Below, piece after piece: positions 46,739 through 60,000 of a stretch of DNA of 64,000 nt. Below the pieces are notes generated by a model. It was not told the DNA's origin and made no database searches. It saw only the letters and a program-made list of their open reading frames with translations. Numbering within the stretch: the first letter of the stretch is position 1; every line of letters begins with the position of its first letter. Source of the stretch: Scolanthus callimorphus (Eukaryota > Cnidaria > Anthozoa > Actiniaria > Edwardsiidae); NCBI GenBank assembly GCA_033964015.1, contig CM066914.1, forward strand, positions 6,315,831 through 6,379,830, written 5' to 3'. The translations under genes and the position numbers were made by a program.

Positions 46739-47580
46739 TGACACACAGGGTCATACTATGGTACACAGGGTCATACTATGGTACACAGGGTCATACTATG
46801 ACACACAGGGTCATACTATGGTACACAGGGTCATACTATGGTACACAGGGTCATGCTATGGTACACAGGGTCATGCTATGGTACACAGGGTCATACTATG
46901 GTACACAGGGTCATGCTATGGTACCCAGGGTCATGCTATGGTACACAGGGTCATACTATGGTAGTTCCCAGGGTCTTCTGGGAAATTTTCAAGATGGCGG
47001 GTCACTCAGAAGAAGACCCTGGCAAAGGCTGGGGCCTTTCCACAGGGAGACCACCTAAGAAAACAGTTAAAAACCAACATGGTGGGCAGACAGCCAGGAA
47101 AAGAGGGCGGAAATGCTATGGTACACAAGGGTCATACTATCAGGGCTCGATCTTAACGGTGGTCAACTAGCCAAATACTAGTAGAATTTTCGTTTTGGCT
47201 AGTGGACTTTGGCTCTTTTAAGAGCTATTTAAAAATAGCCATCTTGGCTACTGGATTTTTGGCAAGGAAGTAAAACTTTCAAAATGTTTTTCACGAGGTT
47301 TTCATCTAAGTAAATCATTCTACAACAATCGCCGCACAGTATCATCTGTATGAATTCTAAGACTGTTCCCTACTGTCACTGAATAATGGTAACATTTAAA
47401 AATTCATTTTTATTCAGTGCATGGTGTGGCTAGTAGAAAATATATTATGGCTAGTGAATCTTGGCCATTTACTGGCCACTTGACTACTATTTTCAAAAGT
47501 AAAGATCGAGCCCTGTACTATGGTATACAGGGTCAAGCTATGGTACAGTGTCATACTATGGTATAAAGGGTCATGCTATG
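46739..47580. repeat. 20-bp minisatellite (GTACACAGGGTCATACTATG), interrupted
   Basis: About 12 head-to-tail units run from 46739 to about 46970, with A/G variation in CATACTATG/CATGCTATG. Isolated units resume near 47115 and at 47516-47580. The intervening DNA holds a unique 130-bp stretch and a 375-bp MITE. Because 20 is not a multiple of three, all three frames translate as VHRVILWYTGSYYGTQG-like repeats, which are artefacts. Confidence 0.92.
47141..47515. mobile_element. CAGGGCTCGATCTT element inserted in the 20-bp minisatellite, 6-bp TSD
   Basis: Ends CAGGGCTCGATCTTAACG and TAAAGATCGAGCCCTG. The 6-bp repeat TACTAT lies immediately outside both ends (47135-47140, 47516-47521) and restores a minisatellite unit if one copy is removed. 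Inner GGTCAACTAGCC / GGCCACTTGACT are mirrored. Confidence 0.85.
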
Positions 47581-50165
47581 ACCACCTATTTCTATCATTT
47601 CGTTTGACCAGAAACAAGTTTCTGGTTTGACATGTTACTAAAGCTGCTCTGATATATCCGAGGTCCCTACACGTGTAGAAAGACACATAACGCCATCATA
47701 TTCACAAAATATACTTTACTTTCATACGATTTAGACATAACTAACAATATTAACACCAATGCTTACAGAACAATCATAATCCCCAAAAGAAATAACCTAC
47801 TTAATACATGCATCTACAGTCAGGGTTAAGTCCCTTTGCTACAAAACAGCAAAATTCCAAATCATCAGAGTTCTCAAAACTTGTGCAACCATTGCACAAC
47901 CATAATGATGGCCTTTTGTGTTAAGAATTCTTCTGACGTTTGATTTAGTTTGTGATGTTTTCGAAAGGAAAGAATGTTTATTGATACACGCATAAGGTCC
48001 ATCCTGCTGAACCTTGTGGTGTCACGCAACAGTCACGCAAGCTAGACCAGCTAGAAATTTGTGACAAAATCAACCAAATCAAAAAGGCGCCAGAGCCAGT
48101 TCGATATTCTGACAGGAGAGCTGGGAGATGCCTCGTCATTTAAATTAAGGGCGACCTAGCTATCAAAGATAATATCGATAATATATATTATAAATAATAA
48201 TCTGATATTTTCTACAAAATGACACAACTTGGTATGCAATAACAAGTGAGGTTACTATTGCGCAGAAAATAGATGTCAAAATCCAAAATAACTATAGCCC
48301 AGGGGCATAGCCAGGATTTTAAAAGGGGGGTTCACATCTGTACAAATGTATGGTGCCCTTTTCCAGCTTACTGATTTTTTTTCTTAATGTTTACTGTATT
48401 TTTCTTCTAAAAAATGGGGGTCACAGGCACATCAGACTAGGTGGAGCCTGACAGGCTTAATCAAAATAACTTCCAGACTGAAGGCATAATCATCGGCAAT
48501 GACAGAAAGGCATTCCCAAAAACAGGACCCGATTGAGGGTGCATTATTTTCAGGAGTTTGCGATGGGAACCTCACTTGTAGTAAAGCAACAATATAAAAT
48601 TAGGTACTCCAAAAATACAGTCAGCTCTTTATCCTTCGGAAACTGGTGCCTGTGCAACCTCCGATAGTGCACCGACAATTTGGGCATTTACTCTTAATAA
48701 TACATTAGAAGAAAAATGGCCACTGACGAGACGTGTGGCCGCTTACTTCTCGAGAGTTCGCTGCATTTTTGGCTGGCACCCTTGCTCGTTACAGGAACTG
48801 ACACATCTTTCCCACAATGCACTGCTTCGCGTCAAATTCTGTTACCATCAAAATTCAGACTTCACAAAAAACAATATTTTTGCCCGTTTAGCACTTTTTA
48901 CGACAAACGAAAGAAAACCCTTTGTATTAAGTCAGTTTGAGAGTTTGATAACCTGTACAGGGGCAGATCTAGGGGGTGGGTTGTGGGGATTGCAACCCCC
49001 TATGAGTGACAGATTAGTAGTTATTTGAACTAAGTATGGGTCATAACCAGTCTGCAACCCCCCTTTGAAAAAATCCTGGATACGCCACTGCTGTATCATT
49101 TAAACAAAGCAATGCATTATGGACAGGGCGCGTCGTCTGCACGTTCTTATTGGACTGAAATCTCATATATGACTGTTTTATTATTTAATGACATAATAGG
49201 TAATGTATACACATATTAGCGAATGTCAAGCAAATCTACAACAGTATTTCTACTATATAATGTGCACAGCACGGAATTGCATTCCTTATGTTAGGGTTAA
49301 AATATTTTCCAGGAAAGAGAATGTGGTAACAGGTGCGTCCATACTGCTTGTTTTTGTGACCATTCTTTTTAAGGCCCAGGTTAAACCAAAAAAAAACTCT
49401 CCACTGAACATCATACAACTTTTGCTCCATGCCTTTTAAAGAGCCTGTGCCAGCCGCCATTTTGACAGCATAGCAACATACCAAAGTCAAGAAAGCATCC
49501 ATTTCCATCGGCAAATTTAGGGAAAATAGAGCAATTTTCTCAATTGAATTTGGTAAATCAAATCTGAATCTTTGTTTTTAGATGTTTATTAAGAGATTTC
49601 TACACGTAATTCGTCTTCTAATATCGAACGAAAACAATAACAAAGGAGTGGCTGACACGGGCTTTTTAATGCTCTGCATTGCTTCCCTGAGTACTACAGC
49701 TAAAACCGTTGCATCGCAGCCGACGTTTTCAAAACATCAAATTACATTTTGGCTTCATGCCCTGTTTTTTCTGGTGCAGTCGCTTGGCTTCCCTTCGGAA
49801 CGAAAGCCACACGTCACGACGTTTTGAAAGCGTGGGTCGGAATGTAACGATTTTGGAGTGTAATATGCATTCAACGATCTGAACAGCACTAGATGAAAGC
49901 GATCAACCTACCGTGCTAAATAAATAAATTATTTTCAGTTCATCAAGTTCAAATGGCTTAACTCAGGACTTAAAGATAAACATTTTGTGCATTTACCAAC
50001 GAAAAGAAGCGCCCGTAAATGAGTATTTCATAGACTGTACTTTTAGCTGTAATATCATGATATATATCATCAAAATTTAGAAAATGTATTCTACTAGCAT
50101 TGGTATCTTTAAACATACGTACAGTCACTTAGTAAATGTATTTAATCTGTCCACTATTTATCAAT
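47581..50165. other. Intergenic DNA with several transposon fragments
   Basis: No gene recognised. CCAGGGGCATAGCCAGGATTTT at about 48299 is a one-ended hAT-like fragment. Frames at 48716-49827 lack motifs. AACAAAGCAATGCATTATGGACAGGGCG near 49095 resembles a segment near 29890, so it is dispersed repeat. Confidence 0.4.
48958..49090. mobile_element. CAGGGGCAGAT-type element with 5-bp TSD
   Basis: A 133-bp element from CAGGGGCAGATCTAGG to CCTGGATACGCCACTG, flanked by the perfect 5-bp repeat CTGTA (48953-48957, 49091-49095). Same termini as 35579-35769. Confidence 0.78.
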
Positions 50166-50441
50166 TATTCCTCGAGCCCGAATGGGCTCTGACCAGTCAA
50201 TAGCCCATGAGGCCGAATGGGCTATTGACTCAGAGGCCATGAGGGCGAGAGGAATAATTGTTTTAGTCAAATCACACTAGTAGGTCAATTTGTATTGCCA
50301 AAAAATGTTTTTGTTCTGGTCATTTCCCATTTTCTGGCTTTCAAATCCCACACTTTTCGCTACTAGTAGGCTATAACTTATAGCCTACAAGTAGCTCAAC
50401 CAATCAGAACGCAGCATAGACCACTAGTGTGATTTGACTAA
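50166..50441 (+). mobile_element. Dispersed repeat (copy 2): GAATGGGCTATTGACTCAGAGG module plus CTACTAGTAGG module
   Basis: Begins ATTATTCCTCGAGCCCGAATGG and has two GGCCATGAGG-type blocks. A hairpin-bounded part follows at 50266-50441 with ends TTAGTCAAATCACACTAGT and ACTAGTGTGATTTGACTAA, containing CTACTAGTAGGCTATAACTT. The same two modules occur together at 62272-62770. Confidence 0.7.
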
Positions 50442-53184
50442 TGTAAATAATATAGCTAACAAACCTACACTAGACCTAACACTCAACTTGTCTAGTTTTA
50501 TAACGACAGTTCAGTAATTTACACCTAGGGCCCGTTAAAAGAGGTCAAGTCAAGTTCGATATGCACGACATGACAAATGTATTTGGTTTACTGTCTTTCA
50601 TAATTCTGTGGAAACCTGTTTCGTGGCGCCAACCGCCAAACTGCGTTTCAAATTATGTCAATCAAAAATCCGAAGGCTTGATCAATTTTGGAGGACCGCC
50701 CATGAGACAACGTGACCATAGAACTAGTTCTTTATCAAGATCAAATGTTACTTAGATCAAATATTTCGCTACGTTGTCGGCTGAAGAGGCGGGCCACCAA
50801 TACTGTTTGAGTGTTGGTCGCTTGTTTGATTGGCGTGATTACAGACAGCAATTGATTGACAGTAGTTGGTTGCCGCTTGAAGGGAGATTCCACAGAATTG
50901 TGAAAAGCGCAGTAAACTTAGATTTGAAGACTGTTAGACTCCCCTAGTATTGTATTGGATGCCGAGGGCGGGAAAAGCACCTAGGAAATAATCACAAAAG
51001 TGGTGAAACAAGAAATATGAACAACTTGGCAAAGCTGGCAGGATGCTACTATTCTTATCCTCTGTGACGACGGGCGTCGTAGCCTCCTACAAGTGAATGG
51101 ATGCGGCACACATACTCCTAAGTAGGGGGCTACGGGAAAAAGGAGGGCGCCACAGGACGCACTTGCCACAACATCCTGCGCCTCAAGGACGTCAAATGTT
51201 AGAGTAATCCTTCACACCAGCTTGGAGAGATGACCTAATTGCAACCACACGTCTAAATCCACTTCATTGCAGTCTTATTTTCCACTGATTTATCCACACG
51301 ACGACTAATAACACACTCGAAACATACCATTCGGCCTTACTGTTACCCCATTCTTATTTCCACAGTTGTTTTCTTCATACTTATTTTTTGCCAACTCCCT
51401 TAATTGGGCCCCTTTTTATTTACAAACGTTCAAGCAATCAATACTTGACCTAGATTTTTTGAACTCAGCATCTTTTTGTTTCAGTACTCAAATTCCTTTA
51501 GTTTTTAGTTATGATTCACAGTAGTGCAGACATAATTGCAGTTCCTTTAAGGAACGTACATAAGCAGACTGGATTACTTGAAAGAACTTGCAATACTTAG
51601 TCATTGTCCCAACATTAAGACCTTGCTACCTCTACCTCAGTATTTCTAAATGTGTAATAGTCATGTGGTGCTTACTATTTGGCAGAAAATTCCGGTAGGC
51701 TTGAAGGTGGCATAAACGCTCACGCTATTCGAATTGACGCGCAATCCCGAATGGAAGGTACTTTACCATTTTCGTTTCAATGGGATGCGTTATTTGTTTA
51801 TAAAACTATCCGAGTGAAAATGGGTGGATCATTCCAAAGGGTACGTTCCGACCGAAATGATGTGACAACCCCTGAAGCTTCGAGGAACCTCAATCAACCA
51901 TACTGATTTCTCCCATCGATTGATATCGGAAAGCGAGTAACGCAGTAATTACACAATGTAGCAAGCACCTAGCTTTACTAAATGTCAACAACAAAATAGC
52001 GTCTGATTGTGGCTTATATTTTTTGGAAGCCCCTTCGCTTGCAGGCCTAATTCACGAGTGACTAGTGTAAAATGTTTTTGCCTACAATTTTTGCATCCAA
52101 AACCAAACGGCCAGAAAACAGGCCTTTGTCAATGACATTTTAGGGATTATTTCATGCAGTAACGTGTTGATACAAAACACGTTGACTGCGGCCGACAGCG
52201 GCGCCATTTTTGTTGGTTAGGGAAAAAACGAGCGACAGGAAGAATCCATTTCCTTCGACTTGGTTTTTATAAAATCAACGCTCTATTTTCATAAGTACCG
52301 AACTTGATTTCAGATGAGGAATCTGTCGTTTTCCGATATTTGAAAATTAATTTTAAAAGGCGAGCCTGCAATTTGTTTGAAAATAAACAAATGAACTTCC
52401 TAGACGGCTCAGTGTTAAAGTTCATAGTATACAGTTTGCCATTATCATACCAATAAGTTTACTTTACTTTTTATTCCTGTATCTCCTTATATAACACATA
52501 AAGTATTTTCTTTTAGTCTGACATTTTCGATGAGGTGTCAGATAATAAATCTGTTTTATCATCTCTTGAAAGTAACCTTTGAGTTCACACTACAAAGTAG
52601 ATTAAACTGGCATGCCTGGTTCACACCCAGGACAGAATAGCATCAGCGAGCACACTCCAGTTAATTAGCGATAGCTATCTCGGATGTCCTATCCCATGTT
52701 TGAGGCTTCAACACCTCTACAGGCGTCCAAAGACAGCACAAAGAAACTCAGGGTTATCAATTATCGAATCAACCAAAATAAATCATTTCGCTATTCACTA
52801 CAACTTTCTCGAACACTTTCAAAACAGGCCCGATTGTATTTTGTTTTTATAAAATTACAGGCCTCTGAAACAAGAGGCCAAAGCAACGCTCATCAAAGCG
52901 CAAACTTTATTTCTGTTTTTCTTATTTTTTTTTTTTTTTTTTGGAAAAAGAACATCACGGAATTAAATGGAATGAGTCTGAATTATTTCATTTAAGTTCC
53001 CTGCACTATGTGGTATGTTCTTATGGATGAATCACATGTGAACACGGCTTAAATATCGGCTTTTAGACCATCGGAAGGAGAAAGGAGGATGGAGGAATAT
53101 CTGGTCGCCATATGATGACTACGTTTTTCAACCTAAAACATCTTTGTCGCACTGGCGACCAATGGACCAATTGCTATGCGCGCG
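50442..53184. other. Intergenic DNA, no gene recognised
   Basis: Short frames (for example 51679-51906, 52684-52995) have no recognised motif, partner exon or biased composition. A run of about 20 T lies near 52924-52942. Confidence 0.35.
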
Positions 53185-53210
53185 CTCTCTCTCTCTCTCT
53201 CTCTCTCTCT
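53185..53210. repeat. (CT)n microsatellite
   Basis: About 13 CT dinucleotides directly abut the left end of the giant foldback element. Confidence 0.9.
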
Positions 53211-54867
53211 TCTTAAGGTGGCCCCCGAGTATTTATTGCAGAAATAGACCTCAACTTCTAGCGTATGTTTGACCCTGAAAAAATCTTCCGATTTTCATAA
53301 TTGTTCTCACAGAGCTTAAGGAGCCTCTGCACTACCAAATGCTGTAGTTCATTTGATATATTAAGCTCGTCTGTTAAGGATATTTTAAATTTTCCAAAGA
53401 AGGTGTTTTTAGAATAATTGTTATAACTTGAAAATTCGACCGTGAATGATCTTATTACCAGCTAAAATCGCATCCATAGTAACAAGGGTTTACTCAGAGA
53501 AATGCTCAGGTCAGCTTTTCCCATGCGATTTAAGTTGTAAACGATGTAATAATTTTACCTCTAAAAATGCCTTATTCCACTTCTGTTTAGTGTGCCGAGC
53601 GCGGATATCAGAAAAGTAGGAAAGCTCTTCAGTATTATATCGGCTAATGTTCACTCTTAATTATATAAAAGAGAAAATAGAATCGAGTATCTACAGAAAG
53701 CGATATTTAATAAACGAATGAGAGCAACGTCTTGTCCAGAATGTGCTGTTGCTATAATATTCAATTCGAGCTCAAAATAACTAAATTCCTGGAATTGTTT
53801 CACAAGTTTCTTTCTTGAGAGGTAGAGTACAACCAACTGAGAAGACTTACCAAGTTTGGACTCGTCTTTCCAATACTATGTTGAGAAACATTATCCAAAA
53901 GGAGTCAGTATTTCGTCGCTCGAACACAACGCCAAGAAAACCCATATGTTTATGAACTCAGCGTTCTCGTCTCAGTGCACATGGTGCTAAATACTTCACG
54001 TGCGACGCTTTCTCGACCCGCGGGATCGGAAAAGCTACCGGATATTAACTTGTCTTACTTCGGGACCAGAAGCGTCGCACGTGAAGAATTTAGCGAAGTG
54101 CACTGAGTCGAGAACTCATAACACTCATAACATCTGGGTTTTCTTGGCGTTTGTGTTGGAGCAACGAAACACTGACTCCTTTTGGATAATGTTTCTCAAC
54201 ATAGTATTGGAAAGACGAGCCCAAACTTGGTAAGTCTTCTCATTTAGTTGTACTCTACCTCTCACGAAAGAAACTTATGAAACAATTCCAGCAATTTAGT
54301 TATTTCGAGCTCGAATTGAATATTATAGCAACAGCACATTCTGGACAAGAAGCTGCTCTCGTTCGTTTATTAAATACCGCTTTCTGTAGATACTCGATTC
54401 TATTTTCTCTTTTATATAATTAAGAGTGAACATTAGCCGATATAATCCTGAAGAGCTCCCCTACTTTTCTGATATCCGCGCTCGGCACACTAAACAGAAG
54501 TGGAATAACACATTTAGAGGTAAAATTATTACATCGTTTACAACTTAAATCGCATGGGAAAAGCTGACCTGGGCATTTCTCTGAGTAAACCCTTATTACT
54601 ATAGATGCGATTTTAGCTGGTAATAAGATCATTCACGGTCGAGTTTTCAAGTTATACCAATTATTCTAAAAACACCTCCTTTGGAAAATTTAAAATATCC
54701 CAAACACACGAGCCTAATATATCAAATGAACTAACCCATTTGGTAATGCAGAGGTTGCTTAAGCTCTGTGAGAACAATTATGGAAATCGGAAGATTTTTT
54801 CTGGGTCAACATACGCTAGAAGTTGAGGTATATTTCTGCAATAAATACTCGGGAGCCACCTTAAGAA
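53210..54867. mobile_element. Giant foldback element with about 800-bp inverted arms
   Basis: Left arm 53210-54010 and right arm 54070-54867 are inverted copies with a 59-bp centre. The termini are TTCTTAAGGTGGC and GCCACCTTAAGAA. Matching pairs occur throughout, for example AAACGATGTAATAATTTTAC with GTAAAATTATTACATCGTTT, and ACGTGCGACGCTT with AAGCGTCGCACGT at the centre. Scattered mismatches show independent drift. No transposase frame is present; the frames at 54000 and 54420 lie in the arms. Foldback transposon or inverted duplication; no duplication of the target is evident. Confidence 0.92.
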
Positions 54868-57074
54868 TTGCCTTTTGGAATGTAACACAACTACCAAGAT
54901 GCAATGCGCGCATACAAGGCACTTGGCTCGTGACTAAATGTTACACAACTACCGACATGCAACGCGCGCATTCATTATACCTGGGATCATCCATCATTGA
55001 ATGAATATACGATTCTGACAGCCTATGCTTGCTACAAAAGGCGCTGGGCTAGATTGGAGAATTTATCGCTGAAAAGGAAGAGACGACGACGAACTGTTTG
55101 CGCTTCAGTTTGCTATTTTCAGGTGAAAGTAGTTTTGTCACTCTTGAAAGGTTGCGTGACCGAGTTCTGTGTTAACAGTAACAGACTATCCATTTAATCT
55201 ATAACACTCTTGCCCTGTATATCATACCAGATCATACTTTGTGCTGTGACAGACGCTCACTTCTCTAAGTAATTAAGCCAACCATCTATGCTTCCATTTA
55301 TCTTACCTCCAATTACACATCCTAACAAATGGTTTTGTAATCCGTTTTAACCAAAGCACTTCTTTGTTTCTTGAATACCACAGCTCCTTAGTCATCGTTG
55401 CTTTACCTTATCAAGTAGACTGTGGTGATTGATTTGGCTTCTTTTTCAACAGTGCATCCTGACTGTTTTTCTTTTTTTTCCCACTTTCAAACAACCGTTT
55501 CCAGACGCTTGTTTTCATTACCAATTAACTTTTTCTACCAAGAAGTTCATAATTATTCCCGTCTCCTTCCTTAAGCTGATCCTGTCCAGTTGGTTTGCTA
55601 CTTTTCAGTTCAAAACATCTGTTTCTGTTTCATTCTGTGACCAGGCGAGGTACAAATGTTCTCATCATTCCAATGATTGCTGAGTTAATCATGCCCTTTC
55701 TTTTGTGAAGTTGTTTCCCTTCACATTTTTATCATCACTCAGCCGTTTCCTCATGTCCTCTTGTAAAACACCACGCAAATCTCACGCATGTAGTCCCATG
55801 TTGAGTCAAGAAGCTCTATTCCATCATAGCTTTGTCAAGATTTGTTCTCACCCGAGTAGAATTTCATTTGTAACTTACCCCTCTCGACATTTCGCGCAAT
55901 TTTATTTTTCATTGACGAAACAAGTATTTAATGACACAATCCTATTTCTGACGCTTTTCCAAGGGACATTAAGGTACTCTCCCGCTTTCTGGACTCGTTT
56001 CTCACAAGTGGAAACGTAAATAAACGTTTTTCTTCCACTACAAATCTGAAAGTTTGACCATAACTCCCTCGATCCAGGCAAATCCTTGTTCTCATTTTTT
56101 TCACAAAGTATTTTTGTATCCAATTCTTTCTAATGTCCTAGTTCAGATAGGACGTTTTTGTCCCGTGGGTATTGTCCCCACGCGCCATGTGTTAGTGTAA
56201 GGAAGAAAATTCCGTCTTTTCACACCGTGAAAAACCGGCCAGCAGGCACTTGGACTGAACTTAATGACAGTTCCAAAGCCAAACTCACGTATGATTTGAA
56301 CTTTGCTTTTAAAGCATGAACGTCCCACCACAAATGTGTTGTTTTTTTTTGTTTCGAGTATCAAGCTCGAAATTGCACATCGTATAAAACGATGAATAAG
56401 TCTTGACTTTGACAGAAACCTGTAGAAGTCCTTTTTTTATCATCGCCTTGTATAAACCATGTATTCTTCATCCTTGTATTTCCAAACAATGTTCAGTTTA
56501 CCATTATCCTTGATATCAGCTATCTATATATACATAGCACAATATGCGTCACTCTTGATCATTGGCCTTCATCTGTAATTAGATGAAACACAAAAATACA
56601 TCACTAAAATGTAAAGTTACAGCTAATTTTCGTTGTTTCGCGCTGCTCATATTTGTCTCTTCCGCCCGTCACACCACCACCTGATTGACCATCAATCAAA
56701 CTTCCAAACGCGAAACAAGGATTTTAGCTTGAAGTAAAAGATTCATTATTTGTGGGTTTCGATGAACCTCCGAATCTTGGATGACTGAGCCGGACACTTC
56801 CCTGCTCACTGTCCACTGTCCACTCTGGTCATCCTTCCCAGGGTGTGCTTGGTCCACTTGAAATAAAGTGGATCCCTGACCAGGCCTATTCCCTACAGAC
56901 TTCAACATTCTCAAGGAACTCAAGAAAGACAATTTAGGAATAAAAACATGTAACAACTTTAAAGACAGGCAGCCGGACCTCGCCCCAATCGCAAAATGGG
57001 TCCAGCCAGAGATCTGTACGTCACTGGCAAGTGCTTTGAAGTGCTTTGATAGACATTGCTTACCGTATCCGGGA
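54868..57074. other. 3' flank / probable 3' UTR side of the LARP4-like gene
   Basis: No protein recognised; frames at 55429-56364 are motif-free. The stretch lies downstream of the minus-strand LARP4-like stop codon. A minus-strand AATAAA occurs at 55906-55901, so a long 3' UTR is possible but unproven. A duplicated ACACAACTACC(A/G)A(G/C)ATGCAA(T/C)GCGCGCAT motif lies at 54887-54970. Confidence 0.4.
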
Positions 57075-60000
57075 TTACTTGCCAGGAGATTTGTTCTGGA
57101 CATTAGCTGGAGGGTTGGAGGCTGGTTTAGGCCCCTTCTGGGCAGCCATCTGGGCATAGCTTAGTCTCTCGGCAGGGCGTGGGGGATTCGATGGAGCGGT
57201 TGGAGACTCCTCCTGGAAAGGAACGCAAAACACATTGAGTTTAAGTTCAAGAGGATAACAATGACTTGATCAGTTACTACTTTGACTAGCTGATTACAAG
57301 AGGCCATTGACAAACAAAGTGTGGATGTTTTGTTTATAGTTCACTCTATTGATATTGCTGACAAATGATATGGTAGGTTGATACATGGACCAACTACATT
57401 TTATGGGCCAATAGTGCTGTCCACGTCGACATCATCCACTGACATCATCCATAGGGTGCTATTCAGTCTACAGTTGGCGCATTAGCATTAGAATGGCAAC
57501 GTTGATAAACAGTGAAAAACACTATAAAGCGATGTGGACAAGTTTTTGTGTTCACCTGTGGGGCAGGCTGAGGCTTGGGTTCTCTTTTGACAGGAAGTTC
57601 CTTTGGCTTCTCCACTGGTTTGGGCATCTTTTCAACAGGTTTGGGGGCAGGAGGCGACTCTTGCTTGGTTCTGAATCAGAGACAAGTGGTATTGTATTTA
57701 TCGCAACAACAATAGCAAGACATCAACAACAGCAAAACAATAGCAACGACAGCGAACAACAACAAACAAGAGCAAAATAACTACAGCATAACAACACCAA
57801 CTACAACAAAACTAGAACAATTACAAACAAGAGCAAAACAACAAGAGCAAAACTACAAACAAAGCAAAACCACAAACAAAGCAAAACCACAAACAAAGCA
57901 AAACCACAAACAAAGCAAAAGCACAAACAAGAGCTCAATAACAACAAGAGCTCAACAACAACAAGAGCAAAACAACAGAATCATCATCAACAACAATAAC
58001 TAGGACAGCAACTGAATGGGGAGAATCTCCAAGTGGGTGGGATAAAAACATGAGCATTTGTAAAATGATGTCAGCAACATCCTATGGTCATTTTGCAACT
58101 GCGAAAAACCCAAAGTGTGATCTCACGCTGCATGTTACAATTCAATCAGTTTCTGGTAACATGCAGGACTTACGGTGGTGGAGCAGGAGAGACTGGTGAT
58201 ACTGGAGCTTTGTCCACTTTGTCAACTGTCTGAGGTTTAGCAGGCTGTAAATGATACACAACTACGTTAGTAAATTCCTCCATTAAAGTGCATGATGTAC
58301 TTGGGTGCTAAAAATAAAAAATATTCTATTTATCCTGGTGAACTTATTACCTTAATTTCTGGGAAGTCTTTGGCAAGAAGAACTGATTGTTGTTTCTATG
58401 ACAAAATAAATAAGTCAGTATCTTGTAGACAAAGTCTGCCCTCTGAGCTCAAAATAGTGCCTGAAAATTTTTGGGGTTCGCCTCTTATGTAACTTTCTCA
58501 CTTATACCCATCAATATTGGCTTAAAATTAAAGCCATGTAGTATTGAGCGCTGACAACTATCATAACAATAGTACTAATTTACCGCACAGGAGTGTACTT
58601 ACAGTAGCAGCCAGTGGTGATGTCGGCAGAGGAGGAAAGTGGGATGGGGCCAGGTCTAATGTATCGCTGTCATCTTTGCTGTGCCGTACTGGACTTGCTC
58701 TGTTTTCCTTTTGTCGCTAGAGGAAATGAAATACATTGCTATGAGTAATTTCCTAACCAATTTGCATTAACTTATTTTTTCAGGCAAAGACATCGCCACC
58801 AATTTATTCAAGTCAAAATAAGTGGATCAGGATCAGAAATGAGTTAGCAGAACTTACTGTATCTCTTCTAATGTCTTCACTGCTTCCCCTTCGTCGACGG
58901 ATGGGCCTGCCTGTCCTTCTGTAGCCAAAACAATTCATTAAAATTTGGATTAAAATGATTTCAACAGAATGCAGTTTGGCAATTGGAAATGAAAGTTCAA
59001 GTTAGCAGAATTATGAAAACTACAGTACGATCTACGATGTTTATCATGTCATGCTGTGAACATGGTTATCACCTGGAAAGTTCCTCTGATTCTCTTGAAT
59101 CCTTTGTCCTGAACGATCCTGTGCTTTTAGCCACGGTATTATCCCTAGTGGAGCTACTAGTGCTAACAGCACCAGCACTAGTACTATTACTTGGTGATGA
59201 TGTAGTAGGTGTAGTGTTTAGGGTGTTGTGGCTGGAGGTGCCATTAGCGCTCTGTGGTCTGGTCCTGTTTCCTGTATCTCGGTCACTCCTATCACTTGAT
59301 GTCTGGTCTCGGTGATGGGGTTTGTTCTGAAATCTTGTCCTGTTAACTTGGTATCCATGGCGAACTGCATTACTTCCTGGCACTAAAGTTAGCAATGTAT
59401 AGTGTCAGACAGCACACTGGTATACATGTGATGAAAAGATTAAATTCTTAGTATAAGAATTACAAAGAATATCCTGGAAGCATTGCTTCAGAGGAATAAA
59501 TGTCAACCAAATAAGTTATTCATAGACTTAATTATTTCTCTGAAGAATTTACTACACATACACAAGTACTGTACATCAATTGAATGGATAATAATAATGG
59601 AGGTATTTCTACCACTTACTCTCACGAGAAGGTTTCATGGGGCCATGCCCAAATCCATTGTTTGGAAATCCTGGTGACTGTGGAACAAAAGTCATTACTA
59701 CTTCAGATTCATTTTTTAATGAATAATAAAAATTAACAATGCAGGCTAAGCAATAAAGAACCTCAGTCAGGGTTTAGTAGCTATGATGTAAAGCCAACGT
59801 ATTACGAGAAGCCTGTGTGTTCTGTTAATTGTGACACTATTCCCTCTAAAGATCTCCCTCGTTATAGGAATCAAACAAGGTCTGCATGGCCTTTCTATCT
59901 TCATTGTGTTGCTAACTACACGGAGCCGTTTCCAAGCCGGATTAACAAGGTCATAAAGTGGCTCAAAAACGACAATCCTCCTGAGTTCGTCGCCATGCAC

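Noticed and set aside
46729..47170. VHRVILWYTGSYYGTQG-type protein repeats
   Set aside because: A 20-bp minisatellite reads similarly in all three frames, which rules out coding selection.
59069..59395. Plus-strand frame opposite the LARP4-like exon
   Set aside because: The minus-strand reading joins the neighbouring exons in frame with good splice sites; the plus reading is its shadow.
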